Of a stretch of DNA of 32,557 bases, positions 1 through 8,121 are shown one piece after another (position 1 is the first letter of the stretch; every line of letters begins with the position of its first letter). Below the pieces are notes generated by a model. The model was not told the DNA's origin and ran no database searches. It worked only from the letters and a program-made list of their open reading frames with translations. The stretch lies in assembly GCA_030539035.1 (NCBI GenBank), contig JAUNSU010000038.1, positions 1 through 32,557 on the forward strand, in the 5' to 3' direction. The position numbers were made by a program, and so were the translations under genes. The DNA comes from Planctomycetia bacterium. GTDB lineage: Bacteria; Planctomycetota; Planctomycetia; Pirellulales; Thermoguttaceae.

Positions 1-3000
1 GGGTCATTCCGTTATCGAGATCGACCGTCTCGTTAATCGCGGTGAAAGTCCCTGTATTGGTATCGGCATCGACGGAGTAAACGTATCCGGACTGGACCTG
101 ATCCTGGGTATTCAGGACAGAAAGGATCATGCCGTTTTTCAGTTCGAAATTCCACTTTTCGCCGGGCGTTCCGTCCGCGTTGCGAATGTAAAGATCATCG
201 CTTTCGGCGATCAGTTTAACGGAGTCGGTCAATTTCGCGAAAACGATATCTTTCAGATTGGCGAGATCACCCTTGGCGACATCGATCTGGAAGGTCTGTT
301 CGAGTTGAACACCATTGATCGTGAAGATCACGTTGACACTATAAGCCGAGGTGGCGGATCCGTTGTCTTTTGCGCCCATCGAGACGTTGGCGTAGATCGT
401 ATCTCCTGTATAATAAGCCCCTGTACTGGAGAATTTATCATTTGCGGAGAGTTCCGGATCGTATTTCGCGTAAGGAACATTGGAAATAACGAACGGAGAA
501 CTCCATTCAATGCCGGTAACAGGATCCTTCGCTGGAGTTGTAACATAGAAATCGGGTTTGTCGGTAACCGCGCCGTCGGTATTGATCACGAGAGAATAAT
601 TGGTTGTGTTTTCCGCGCCGACATATCCGACGATTTTGACATAATAAACACCGGCGGTCTGTCCTTTGAGGCTGACGGTGGCAATACCATCGGTATCATA
701 CAGACATTTTCCAACTTCGATTCCCCAGGAATTCGGGTTCTCGGCGTAGTAAGCGTCATCGGCCTTTTTGAAGACATAAAGATCGAGTTTCGCGTCATCC
801 TGATTGATCCGGGTTTTATCATACCGGATCTGAACGAAAGTATTATCGTTGGCATCGGCGGTTAAAATGAACCGGAAGCCGTCAATTTCCGTTTCCTGAT
901 CACTGCTGTAAGCGGCGGGCTGTTTCAAAACGAGATCGGAAATGATAAAGGGCTCATCGGCATCAAAAATCGCGCCGAGGTTGGGGGACTGATTTCCGCC
1001 TTCCGGAGCGTTTTCAAGATCTTCGAGAGAATTATTCACTTCATATTCATCATCGGATCCGGACCGGATAAGGAGTTTGTAATTTTTGCAGTCAACTTCG
1101 GCATTGGCCCGGGTGATCACGGCGTAATAAGTTCCGGCGGCAAGACCTTTCATGGAGATCGTAAGGCGATAGCGGTTTTCACCGGATCCATCGGTATTGA
1201 CGGTACTGATCACGGACTTCACGGCGGTATAATCGGTAAGCACGCCTTTTGTATCATACAAACTAAGCCGGAGATCGCCGGAGAAAAGGGTCGTCGCGTA
1301 TTCCACGGCAACATAATCACCGGCCGAGGCGGGCTGTGTGATCTGGAACTTGAACCAATCGGCGGGATCTTTATAAGTGTCCGTGCTGACGAGGGTCAAA
1401 TTGTCCACTTCGACGATATAGTCTTTACTGACATCACTGGTAATATTTCCGAGGTTCGAACTGTTTTCGCCTTTGGGAGGGTTCAAAGCGGCATTATCGA
1501 CCTGTTCGCGTGTGTCGTTGTTGGGATCGTAGGGATCCTGCGATTCCGGAGCGTATCCGGGCGCTTTGGCGAGATAAGCGATACTGTGCGCACGCATCAT
1601 GGTTGTTTCCGTAATGAGAACACGGGTATCGGTTCGCGTGGTAACATTATTGGACGTTGTCGGCGTTCCCTGCGTTGTCTTATCGGAAACAAGCTCGTCG
1701 ATCTTCGCACCGAGAGAAGTGAATTCGTAAGTATAGATATCCTGTTCTCTATTGGAATTATTTCGCCAAGACATTCCATAAAGACCGAGATTATCGGGCA
1801 TCGCGTTTGCGGGCGATCCCATATCGCTTTTCGGATCAGTTGCGTATACGGCGACATAATAATCGAGCGCGGTGGCCGCTTTGGACGTATCGTAAACATA
1901 TCCCCAAACCGTAATGGCCGAGGTCGCTAATTCGTAATCGTACGCGTAAGTGATCGAATCCGTTGTCTCTTTACTTGTTCCCGTCGTCAAATTATTTTCG
2001 ATCGTGGAATTTTTGGTCGTGGTGGTAATGTTGGAGGAGAGATCGAACCCGATTCCGTATCCGGCCTTGAGCAGTTCGGAGACTTTCGTCATCGGAGAAA
2101 GGCGGTTCCGTTGCAAGTAATAATTATTGGAGGTGAATTCCCCGCCGCAGTTGGAATAATTGTACTGGGATCCGTAAAGGCCCCCGCCGTCGGACTTGGT
2201 AACGGCCCAAGTGTCGCCGCTGTTTCCGGAAACTTCCCCTTTATCGTCGTAATAGGTTCGGGAATATCCGTAATCGGAATGGACTGTCCCGTTAATGAAC
2301 CATTCGAGACCGCCATTGACGTAATACTTGTTGTCGGTGAAATTCTGGTTGTAGTAGGTGAAGAGATCGTCTTCATTGTCGGCGATCACTTTTCCCCAAC
2401 CGGTGTAGTTGAGGATATCGGCATCGACCGCGCCCCAGCTTTGATGCTGATCCACGGTTTCTGTATCTGTCAATTCGGCATCGTAATAATTGGAACTGGT
2501 ATAAACGGATCCATCGGCGGTTTTGATATTTCCCAGAATGGAAACGATATCGCTTTCCGAACTGAATCCGGTGATATAAGAACGCAGGGGCGTGTCCGTT
2601 CCCATCGCGAAATCAACAGACCAGACGCCGTCCAGATAAGAGATCCGGGCATCGCCTTTATCGGTATTCGCCGTATAAAAGACTTCGGTTTTGAGCTCAA
2701 CGTCTTTTGTGAGAACGTTCGCGGTTTGGGAGATATTGAGGATCGGGCTCTTTGCAAGTGAGCTTTTTTCCTGGGTTCCGATCAGGGTCAAATTACCGAT
2801 ATTGACATCACCGGAATTGATCTGGATAACGGTATCATTATCCGATTTGATCTGGACGGGATTCATGAAGTCGCCGGTCTCGCTGTTCATGCTGACGATG
2901 GTCAACTTACCGCTGTTCGCGGTATTGAAATCGATCAGAAGGGAACTTGTTCCCATATCGAGCGAGAAATTCTGCGAGGTCGTTCTCAGAACGATGAGAT

Positions 3001-3313
3001 CTTCACTTGCGGAATTAGCCGCTTTTTGAATGGCATCGCGCAGATTCTCGGCGGTCAATTTATCGGAAGCGATATCGATTGTATTGATCCCGTAGTAGGA
3101 TCCGATCTCGAAATCAGTAAAAGCCTGCTGGATCGCCGTGTACTCTGCAACAGTAACGGCGAGCAGCTGACGCTCTTCCAGAGACTCCAGTGAGAGCTTA
3201 CGGGGATCCATCTTGTGCTTTTTCTGCAAAAGCGACGCAAGGATACTTTCCCTGTTCAGATTAGAAAATCGATTCTTAAGGCCATTCAGAAAACGAATTC
3301 CGGAGTTTGACAT
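1..3313 (-). CDS. Giant LEPR-XLL-type surface protein with IdeS-like, PPC-like and CARDB-like regions (partial)
   Basis: The frame is open from the ATG at 3313 to base 1, at least 1104 residues, and the C-terminus lies outside the window. GAGG sits about 8 bases before the ATG. Residues 42-52 (LESLEERQLLA) match the LEPR-XLL-type N-terminal motif typical of giant planctomycete exported proteins. Residues about 285-520 resemble the IdeS/Mac cysteine-peptidase layout: SWGAVDADILNYTGWG (Ser292 onward), GGLYG, GYGIGFDL, SAITVWGYVYD (Ser465 onward) and VYATDPKSD (Asp493). Ser stands where the catalytic Cys and His would be expected. Residues about 615-735 and 765-920 look like two pre-peptidase C-terminal (PPC-like) beta-sandwiches, each with an acidic start and a GxYYxxI/V ending. 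From about 920 the WSSPFVISN...YYTGDTIYANV pattern resembles CARDB. Probably an extracellular or cell-surface protein; substrate unknown. Domain names are recalled similarities, not search results. Confidence 0.85.
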   Translation of the reverse strand, partial: MSNSGIRFLNGLKNRFSNLNRESILASLLQKKHKMDPRKLSLESLEERQLLAVTVAEYTAIQQAFTDFEIGSYYGINTIDIASDKLTAENLRDAIQKAANSASEDLIVLRTTSQNFSLDMGTSSLLIDFNTANSGKLTIVSMNSETGDFMNPVQIKSDNDTVIQINSGDVNIGNLTLIGTQEKSSLAKSPILNISQTANVLTKDVELKTEVFYTANTDKGDARISYLDGVWSVDFAMGTDTPLRSYITGFSSESDIVSILGNIKTADGSVYTSSNYYDAELTDTETVDQHQSWGAVDADILNYTGWGKVIADNEDDLFTYYNQNFTDNKYYVNGGLEWFINGTVHSDYGYSRTYYDDKGEVSGNSGDTWAVTKSDGGGLYGSQYNYSNCGGEFTSNNYYLQRNRLSPMTKVSELLKAGYGIGFDLSSNITTTTKNSTIENNLTTGTSKETTDSITYAYDYELATSAITVWGYVYDTSKAATALDYYVAVYATDPKSDMGSPANAMPDNLGLYGMSWRNNSNREQDIYTYEFTSLGAKIDELVSDKTTQGTPTTSNNVTTRTDTRVLITETTMMRAHSIAYLAKAPGYAPESQDPYDPNNDTREQVDNAALNPPKGENSSNLGNITSDVSKDYIVEVDNLTLVSTDTYKDPADWFKFQITQPASAGDYVAVEYATTLFSGDLRLSLYDTKGVLTDYTAVKSVISTVNTDGSGENRYRLTISMKGLAAGTYYAVITRANAEVDCKNYKLLIRSGSDDEYEVNNSLEDLENAPEGGNQSPNLGAIFDADEPFIISDLVLKQPAAYSSDQETEIDGFRFILTADANDNTFVQIRYDKTRINQDDAKLDLYVFKKADDAYYAENPNSWGIEVGKCLYDTDGIATVSLKGQTAGVYYVKIVGYVGAENTTNYSLVINTDGAVTDKPDFYVTTPAKDPVTGIEWSSPFVISNVPYAKYDPELSANDKFSSTGAYYTGDTIYANVSMGAKDNGSATSAYSVNVIFTINGVQLEQTFQIDVAKGDLANLKDIVFAKLTDSVKLIAESDDLYIRNADGTPGEKWNFELKNGMILSVLNTQDQVQSGYVYSVDADTNTGTFTAINETVDLDNGMT

Positions 3314-3961
3314 CTCTACATCCTCAACTTAATACCGTTACAAAATATGCAACAACAAAACAGTTAAAATTTATATCGAAAATATCTATTTATCGTTGAC
3401 AAATATCTTTTTCGATCATTATAATTTGTGATTAATCCATTCAATCCCAATTCTATTCAGTTTAATCGGACTGAAAACTTTATGGGATAAAAAATAGGTA
3501 AAATTTTCAAAGACTATAAAATTCGAAGAATAATTAAAAATAATATATCGATTTTAACGTCTTTTTATTTTCCCCTCAAGTTTACTTCCAGATCATGAAC
3601 CGTTGGATTTACGCGCCAAAGCGGTTCGGGAAGATTACTCGTCAATAATTTTAGAGAAGAAAAAGACGAATAAGTTTCTAAAAAAGCGTTTTTTTACCCA
3701 ATTTTAATGAAAATCGGCAAAGAAAGCACTCTCTAATATAATTAGGGGCGAATATTTGTGAAAAGAGACAGCGAAAACGAAGGAGGGAAGAATGTTCGGG
3801 AAGGAAGTCCGGGAAGATTCCGGCGGCGAGGGGAAGAAAATGGGTCGAAAAGCCTCTTTTCCCGGTAAAAACCTAATGATTTTGGTAATTTATGACGATT
3901 ATATCAGAAGAAACGTTCGCGTATTTTGTTTATCAACAATCGCCGTACAGGGAACCGGGAG
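3314..3961. other. AT-rich intergenic region with an outward promoter
   Basis: About 650 AT-rich bases separate the giant minus-strand gene from the plus-strand lipoprotein. They hold a consensus plus-strand promoter (3396-3425), an imperfect hairpin (GAACCG at 3598-3603 pairing with CGGTTC at 3623-3628), a short A/T hairpin near 3680-3697 and a second TATAAT at 3737-3742 with no good -35 box. A 63-codon frame with a good ribosome-binding site starts at 3792. The ATTATAAT at 3418-3425 is self-complementary, so it could also serve as -10 for the minus-strand gene. I recognise no known RNA family here. Confidence 0.5.
3396..3425 (+). promoter_or_regulatory. Consensus sigma-70 promoter
   Basis: TTGACA (3396-3401) and TATAAT (3420-3425) are separated by 18 bases, a perfect match in both boxes. 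Transcription would start near 3432. The first likely coding start downstream is 360-530 bases away, so the transcript has a long leader or is a separate small RNA. Confidence 0.65.
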
Positions 3962-3983
3962 ATGTCAAAAATTCAAGAATTGA
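3792..3983 (+). CDS. Possible small leader ORF, 63 codons
   Basis: The ATG at 3792 follows AGGAGG (3781-3786) with a 5-base gap, a better ribosome-binding site than that of the lipoprotein gene downstream. The product is basic, with no recognisable domain or clear membrane segment. Its stop lies 22 bases inside the lipoprotein gene, so it could couple translation to it. It may equally be chance in an AT-rich leader; no family is recognised. Confidence 0.25.
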   Translation: MFGKEVREDSGGEGKKMGRKASFPGKNLMILVIYDDYIRRNVRVFCLSTIAVQGTGRCQKFKN

Positions 3984-4276
3984 CGCAAAAACACGCTCAT
4001 GGATCGCGATCAGGAATCCTTGTTGTTCTTTTACTGGCGGGTATAATGATCTTTTCCTCGGGATGTTCTCTTTTCAAAGGAAAGGAGGAATCGGAGGTTA
4101 AGAAGGAAAACGACGCTGTTTTCGAGGCAGAACGGGACAAGCAGTCCGATCTGGCGGAATATACAGCGTCGGCGGGTCGGGCGGATCCAAAGAAGAAGAA
4201 AAAGATCCATCCCGGCCAAATGTTCCTTCTTTCTGATAAAGCGAAAGAGATTTATGCGAATACGGAACGAGAATGA
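3962..4276 (+). CDS. Small predicted lipoprotein upstream of hisH
   Basis: A 104-residue protein if translation starts at the ATG at 3962 (MSKIQEL); an upstream TTG at 3926 would add 12 residues but has no ribosome-binding site. Residues about 18-36 form a hydrophobic signal ending in SSGC, a plausible lipobox with the lipidated Cys followed by SLFKG. The rest is short, charged and likely extended: a Lys/Glu-rich stretch, a KKKKK run, then FLLSDKAKEIYANTERE at the C-terminus. The stop overlaps the hisH start in an ATGA, which predicts translational coupling. Function is unknown; envelope attachment is inferred from the lipobox only. Confidence 0.7.
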   Translation: MSKIQELTQKHAHGSRSGILVVLLLAGIMIFSSGCSLFKGKEESEVKKENDAVFEAERDKQSDLAEYTASAGRADPKKKKKIHPGQMFLLSDKAKEIYANTERE

Positions 4277-4884
4277 ATAATATTACCATAATCGATTACG
4301 GGATGGGGAATCTGCGAAGCGTTCAGAAGGCGTTCGAGAAAGTCGGAGCGGAAGCTCAAATCAGTTCTGATCCGGATCTCCTTCGAAAATCAACGAAAAT
4401 TGTTTTGCCGGGCGTTGGTGCGGTTGCCGACGCGATGAACGCTCTTGTTCAATTTGATCTGGTCGATTCCATACGGGAAGCAGTTCGATCGGGAAAGCCG
4501 TTTCTTGGAATCTGCCTTGGGTTCCAGCTCCTTTTTGAAAGGAGCGAGGAAAACGGCGGTCAAGACGGGCTGGGAATTTTGCCGGGCCAGGTTCTCAGGT
4601 TCGATCTTCCTCATGAATTTCCAGTCCCCCATATCGGATGGAATGAGTTGCATTTCAGGAAGAAAGTCCCTCTTTTCAACGGTTTGTCCGAAGGAAATCA
4701 TGTTTATTTCGTCCATTCTTATTATGTCAAGCCGACGGACGATTCACTGATCGCAACGGAAACAGACTATGGAATCTCTTTCTGTTCCTCGATCGCGAGG
4801 GAAAATCTCTTTGCGACACAATTTCATCCGGAAAAAAGTCAATCGATTGGCCTTAAAATTCTGGAAAATTTTGCCCATCTTTAA
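4273..4884 (+). CDS. hisH: Imidazole glycerol phosphate synthase, glutaminase subunit HisH
   Basis: HisH hydrolyses glutamine and passes ammonia to HisF, which makes imidazole glycerol phosphate and AICAR in histidine biosynthesis. The 203 residues match the usual family length. The N-terminal IIDYGMGNLRSV block, the PGVGA loop (residues 46-50), the nucleophile elbow GICLG with Cys81 and the C-terminal FHPEKS with His185 and Glu187 supply the complete class I glutaminase triad. PHIGWN (119-124) is a further HisH signature. The start overlaps the stop of the upstream lipoprotein gene by 4 bases. No hisF or hisA is adjacent, so histidine genes appear dispersed, though a hisN-like gene lies 1.7 kb downstream. 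Confidence 0.96.
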   Translation: MNNITIIDYGMGNLRSVQKAFEKVGAEAQISSDPDLLRKSTKIVLPGVGAVADAMNALVQFDLVDSIREAVRSGKPFLGICLGFQLLFERSEENGGQDGLGILPGQVLRFDLPHEFPVPHIGWNELHFRKKVPLFNGLSEGNHVYFVHSYYVKPTDDSLIATETDYGISFCSSIARENLFATQFHPEKSQSIGLKILENFAHL

Positions 4885-4895
4885 TGAATTTTCCA
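4862..4895 (+). terminator. Possible AT-rich hairpin at the end of hisH
   Basis: TGGAAAATT (4862-4870) pairs perfectly with AATTTTCCA (4887-4895), spanning the hisH stop codon, with T-rich sequence following. The stem is weak in G/C, so it is only a candidate terminator. Confidence 0.3.
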
Positions 4896-5237
4896 TTTGC
4901 AATGATTTTTCTGTTTAAAAAAGGAAAATAAAATAAAAAATACAGGGAAGATCTCTGTTCTTTTCTTGACAAAGACGTAATTTGCGCGTATTATAGAAGC
5001 TGTACAAAATACGGTCCAATATTTCGGGGGAAATTTTCAGAAATCAGAACCGGAATATTTATAAAAATCCGATTATCTTTTACACAATATCCAAATTTTG
5101 CATTGATGAGTCAATTTTAACAGGATTTTTTGATCGCATTGGACTATAATAGTAAGTAAGACAGGATAAAATACGGGGTTTTTTCGTCCGTAAAATAATA
5201 GCAATCATTCGCCCGAACAGTATAATGGTGCAGTATT
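4885..5237. other. Intergenic leader region upstream of the coiled-coil protein
   Basis: These 353 AT-rich bases hold a good promoter at 4966-4994, a second TATAAT at 5145-5150 lacking a clear -35 box, and a small hairpin (TACGG...CCGTA, about 5172-5193). Using the first promoter would leave a leader of about 237 bases. No RNA family is recognised. Confidence 0.4.
4966..4994 (+). promoter_or_regulatory. Sigma-70 promoter upstream of the coiled-coil gene
   Basis: TTGACA (4966-4971) and TATTAT (4989-4994) are separated by 17 bases. It would drive the membrane-anchored coiled-coil gene and, with no terminator between, probably the hisN-like gene. Confidence 0.6.
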
Positions 5238-6500
5238 ATGAATATTTGGAATAAGGTTCTCTTGATCCTCATCCTGATAACAGGAACCGTCTATCTTTGG
5301 CTTGGATCCCAGCGATTTTTATTGCAAAAGGGATGGGAAGCAAAGATCGCGAAGGCGGAAGCGCAGTACAGTGATATAGAGAAGACGATTGCCGCGCTTC
5401 AAAGCGAGATCTACGGAAATCGTTTGGAGAAGCCCGATCAATGGGAAAAAATGCCGCTTGCCGCCAAAAAGGACAAGATCCATTCCCTTCTTCAGGGACA
5501 GATCTGGTGCAACTGTGCTCCGAGCAATATAGTGAACAAGTCGGGCGTGATCAATACGGGATTTGCTCTTCCGGCCGATTACATCGTGAGCCCAAATCAG
5601 CAGAATACACTTGTCTATTTATTCGACAGCGGAGCTCCGGTTCAGGTTGTGAAAGACGGCGGAAATGCGGCGGCTCCGGCGATTGTACCGTTTCCCGCGA
5701 CTTTTCTCGGAATATTTCGAATTGCCAGCGTCAATCGATCGGAAGTCGGTCTGATTTCGGCGGTTCACTTGTCGGAAGCGGAGATTGCCCGTCTGGATAA
5801 ATCGATCAAATCGAAAAACGGCTGGATCGTTTGCAGTAATCGCCTTCCGATAGACTCTCCGGACGATATTGCGATCTGGAAAGATTCGAGTCCGGGCTTT
5901 ATTACCACGCTTTCGGAAGAAGAAAAAGATTATTTTTCGCGTCAAAGCTATCTTCCGCAAGAGATTGCGGGACTTCCGGCGGACGAGATCCTTTCCAAAG
6001 CCGGGAAGAAGCGTCTTCCGCAGGATTACGATTATTTAATGGAAAAAGAGTACACCCAACGGGACAACACGACCACACTGATCTCCCGAAAAGAGGTTGC
6101 TCTCCACGATATTCAGGTTGTTCTTGCAGATCAGTTTGTCGTGATGGGAACAGAGCCGACAGCGGAAGTCAAGCCGTTTGTTGATCAGGCTCTTTATACG
6201 AAGGCCAAAGCGGCAAATAAAATTGAGACCTGGTCGGACAAACAGACGCGGTTCAAGGCGGATCTTGCCGCGATGACCGATCAGATGAATATCGTAAAAG
6301 GAAAATACGAACAGGTTCTGGATACGGTAAAGAAATTGCAGGATCAAATTGATCAATTGCTGAAAGAAAACTGCGCGCTTGCCGGACAGATCGCGAAGGC
6401 GCAATTCGAAGCCGCCAAACGGATCACGAAGGCCAGCAATTCGCAAGCGTCGATTTCTCTGGAAGATTCGGCGCAAATTCTTCAAAATGTCAATCTGTAA
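5238..6500 (+). CDS. Membrane-anchored protein with C-terminal coiled coil, unknown function
   Basis: 420 residues. Residues 7-24 form one N-terminal transmembrane segment, followed by a charged helical stretch (about 32-60), so the bulk probably lies outside the cytoplasm. A central globular part (about 85-260) holds a Cys-x-Cys (WCNCAP) and repeated Leu-Pro motifs such as LPQEIAGLPADEIL. Residues about 315-400 have heptad-like spacing (QMNIVKGKYEQVLDTVKKL) typical of a coiled coil. The ribosome-binding site is weak. I recognise no family; it resembles uncharacterised planctomycete membrane proteins only in general architecture. The hisN-like gene follows closely with no terminator between. 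Confidence 0.85.
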   Translation: MNIWNKVLLILILITGTVYLWLGSQRFLLQKGWEAKIAKAEAQYSDIEKTIAALQSEIYGNRLEKPDQWEKMPLAAKKDKIHSLLQGQIWCNCAPSNIVNKSGVINTGFALPADYIVSPNQQNTLVYLFDSGAPVQVVKDGGNAAAPAIVPFPATFLGIFRIASVNRSEVGLISAVHLSEAEIARLDKSIKSKNGWIVCSNRLPIDSPDDIAIWKDSSPGFITTLSEEEKDYFSRQSYLPQEIAGLPADEILSKAGKKRLPQDYDYLMEKEYTQRDNTTTLISRKEVALHDIQVVLADQFVVMGTEPTAEVKPFVDQALYTKAKAANKIETWSDKQTRFKADLAAMTDQMNIVKGKYEQVLDTVKKLQDQIDQLLKENCALAGQIAKAQFEAAKRITKASNSQASISLEDSAQILQNVNL

Positions 6501-6555
6501 ACATTAAGGGCCAATGCGGGCAGGAAGTCTGCATTCTCAGGAGATCATTTTATCC

Positions 6556-7359
6556 ATGGAACGATTGGAGCTCGCGATTCAGATAGCCCGGGAAGCGGGC
6601 GAGTTAACGCTGTCTTATTTTAATAATCCGGATCTGGACGTTGAACAGAAAAAAGACGGGACTCCGGTAACCGCGGCAGATCGCGGGGCGGAAAAATATC
6701 TTCGGGAACAGATCTCACGGGCCTTTCCCAAAGACGCGATTCTCGGCGAGGAATTTTCCAATCAGGAAGGCGATTCCGGATACCGCTGGATTCTGGATCC
6801 GATTGACGGAACGAAATCGTTCATTCACGGTGTTCCCCTTTACAGTACTCTTGTGGGAATCGAAAAAGAGGGGGAACCGATTGCCGGAGTGATCCGAATT
6901 CCGGCACTTCAGGAAGGGATCTACGCAGAACAGGGGGGCGGTGCCTGGTGGGAACATCCCCGTTTTCCAGAGGTCCGGCGCGCTCATGTCTCTCAAGTCG
7001 ATTCTATAAACGAAGCCCTTTTTCTCACAAGTGAAGTGATCACATTCGACGAGATGGGCCGACGGGAAGCATATAATGAGATTGAAAAAAAATCCCGCTT
7101 GACCCGAACTTGGGGCGATGCGTTCGGATTTTATCTCGTCGCAACAGGAAGAGCGGAATTTATCGTCGATCCGGATCTCAGTCCCTGGGACGCCGGGCCG
7201 CTCACCACCGTTCTGGAAGAGGCGGGCGGACATTATACGGACTGGAACGGATCGAAAAAAATGCGCAGCAGCGAGGGCATCGGGGTTAATGATGCCCTGT
7301 TCGAGGATCTGATCGCGATTACTTCCCGATTTCCGAAGATTCCTTCCTGTACGAAGTAA
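6556..7359 (+). CDS. hisN: Histidinol-phosphatase, inositol monophosphatase family (HisN-like)
   Basis: Predicted to dephosphorylate histidinol phosphate to histidinol, the penultimate stage of histidine synthesis, using Mg2+. With the ATG at 6556 the product has 267 residues and begins MERLELAIQIAREAGELTL, as family members do; an ATG at 6514 would add 14 residues. AGGAG lies 12 bases before 6556. Metal ligands are visible: Glu65 (GEE), Asp81 and Asp84 (LDPIDGTKSF) and Asp212 (WDAGP). TWGDAFGFYLVATGRAE (186-201) is characteristic of the HisN subgroup rather than general inositol monophosphatases, and hisH nearby supports that role. A broader phosphatase such as inositol-1-phosphatase cannot be excluded. 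The 3' end overlaps the convergent DUF1080 gene by 41 bases. Confidence 0.82.
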   Translation: MERLELAIQIAREAGELTLSYFNNPDLDVEQKKDGTPVTAADRGAEKYLREQISRAFPKDAILGEEFSNQEGDSGYRWILDPIDGTKSFIHGVPLYSTLVGIEKEGEPIAGVIRIPALQEGIYAEQGGGAWWEHPRFPEVRRAHVSQVDSINEALFLTSEVITFDEMGRREAYNEIEKKSRLTRTWGDAFGFYLVATGRAEFIVDPDLSPWDAGPLTTVLEEAGGHYTDWNGSKKMRSSEGIGVNDALFEDLIAITSRFPKIPSCTK

Positions 7360-8089
7360 GCCGGACATTGCGGAAGAAGACTTCATGATCATGATTCTGG
7401 AATGCGATTCGTCCGGACTTCATCTTTCCGAATTCGGGATATTCGCTTAAACGGCTTTTCGCAACGTGATCTTTCCAGTTTTGAGTTCCGGTCTGAACGG
7501 AAACGGCGAGTTTTCCGTTGAGCCAATGCTCGATATGATTTCCGAGAACAACGATCTTTGCCTTATTGTATCCTTTGAGATTCATCGGACCGGCATCATA
7601 ATATCGATGATACAAGGTATAAAGGCCGGCAGTTGCGAATCGCTCGAAATCAGGATGGACTCTTCGGTGGATATCGTCGATGATCTGATATTCGAATCCG
7701 CGCGCTTTCTTTTTTGAGCACCATGCGTAATAAAAGACGCCGGAATTTCCTTCTTTGGAAACCTGAAACTCGAACTCCAGCACGAAATTATCGTAATTTC
7801 CTTTATAGAAAAGATCCTCTTTCCCGCCGATGCGCCGGATCACGCCGTTTTTGATCTCCCAGCCGGAGATCGGCGCACCCTCTCCATTATCCCAATCGGA
7901 GAGATCTTTCGTGTCTGTCAAGATGATCGTCTTTTCGGGAACATACCGGATCGGCGCAAGATCTTTCGGATTCTGAACCGGCGTAAAGGTAAAGGATCCC
8001 GATTTGGAATCCGATACGCCCGGTTTGACTTCCGCGGCAAACGAAATCGCCGCGCACAGCATCAATATCGCCAAATAAATACTTTTCAT
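7319..8089 (-). CDS. Secreted DUF1080 protein (3-keto-disaccharide hydrolase family)
   Basis: The start at 8089 (MKSIYLAILMLCAAISFAAEV) gives a clear signal peptide with cleavage around AISFAA and has AAGGAG 9 bases upstream; ATGs at 8095 and 8125 are alternatives, the last overlapping the upstream gene's stop as ATGA. The mature part is a concanavalin-like beta-sandwich of the DUF1080 type: DTKDLSDWDNGEG...GWEIKNGVI near the N-terminus, NFVLEFEFQVSKEGNSGVFY, then FEYQIIDD and a final GRIAFQNHDHEVFFRNVRL. Family members bind or cleave 3-keto sugars made by Gfo/Idh/MocA-type dehydrogenases, and such a gene lies immediately upstream. Actual substrate unknown. Its 3' end overlaps hisN by 41 bases, tail to tail. 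Confidence 0.88.
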   Translation of the reverse strand: MKSIYLAILMLCAAISFAAEVKPGVSDSKSGSFTFTPVQNPKDLAPIRYVPEKTIILTDTKDLSDWDNGEGAPISGWEIKNGVIRRIGGKEDLFYKGNYDNFVLEFEFQVSKEGNSGVFYYAWCSKKKARGFEYQIIDDIHRRVHPDFERFATAGLYTLYHRYYDAGPMNLKGYNKAKIVVLGNHIEHWLNGKLAVSVQTGTQNWKDHVAKSRLSEYPEFGKMKSGRIAFQNHDHEVFFRNVRLTSYRKESSEIGK

Positions 8090-8121
8090 TCTCATTTGCT
8101 CCTTGAGGAAAACAGGAAAGA

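Noticed and set aside
305..2761. Plus-strand open frames of up to 216 codons within the giant gene
   Set aside because: They lie opposite a continuous 1104-codon minus frame with LEPR, PPC-like and CARDB-like features, and their own translations show no domains.
5145..5150. TATAAT as a second promoter for the coiled-coil gene
   Set aside because: No acceptable -35 box at 16-18 bases; a better promoter lies at 4966-4994.
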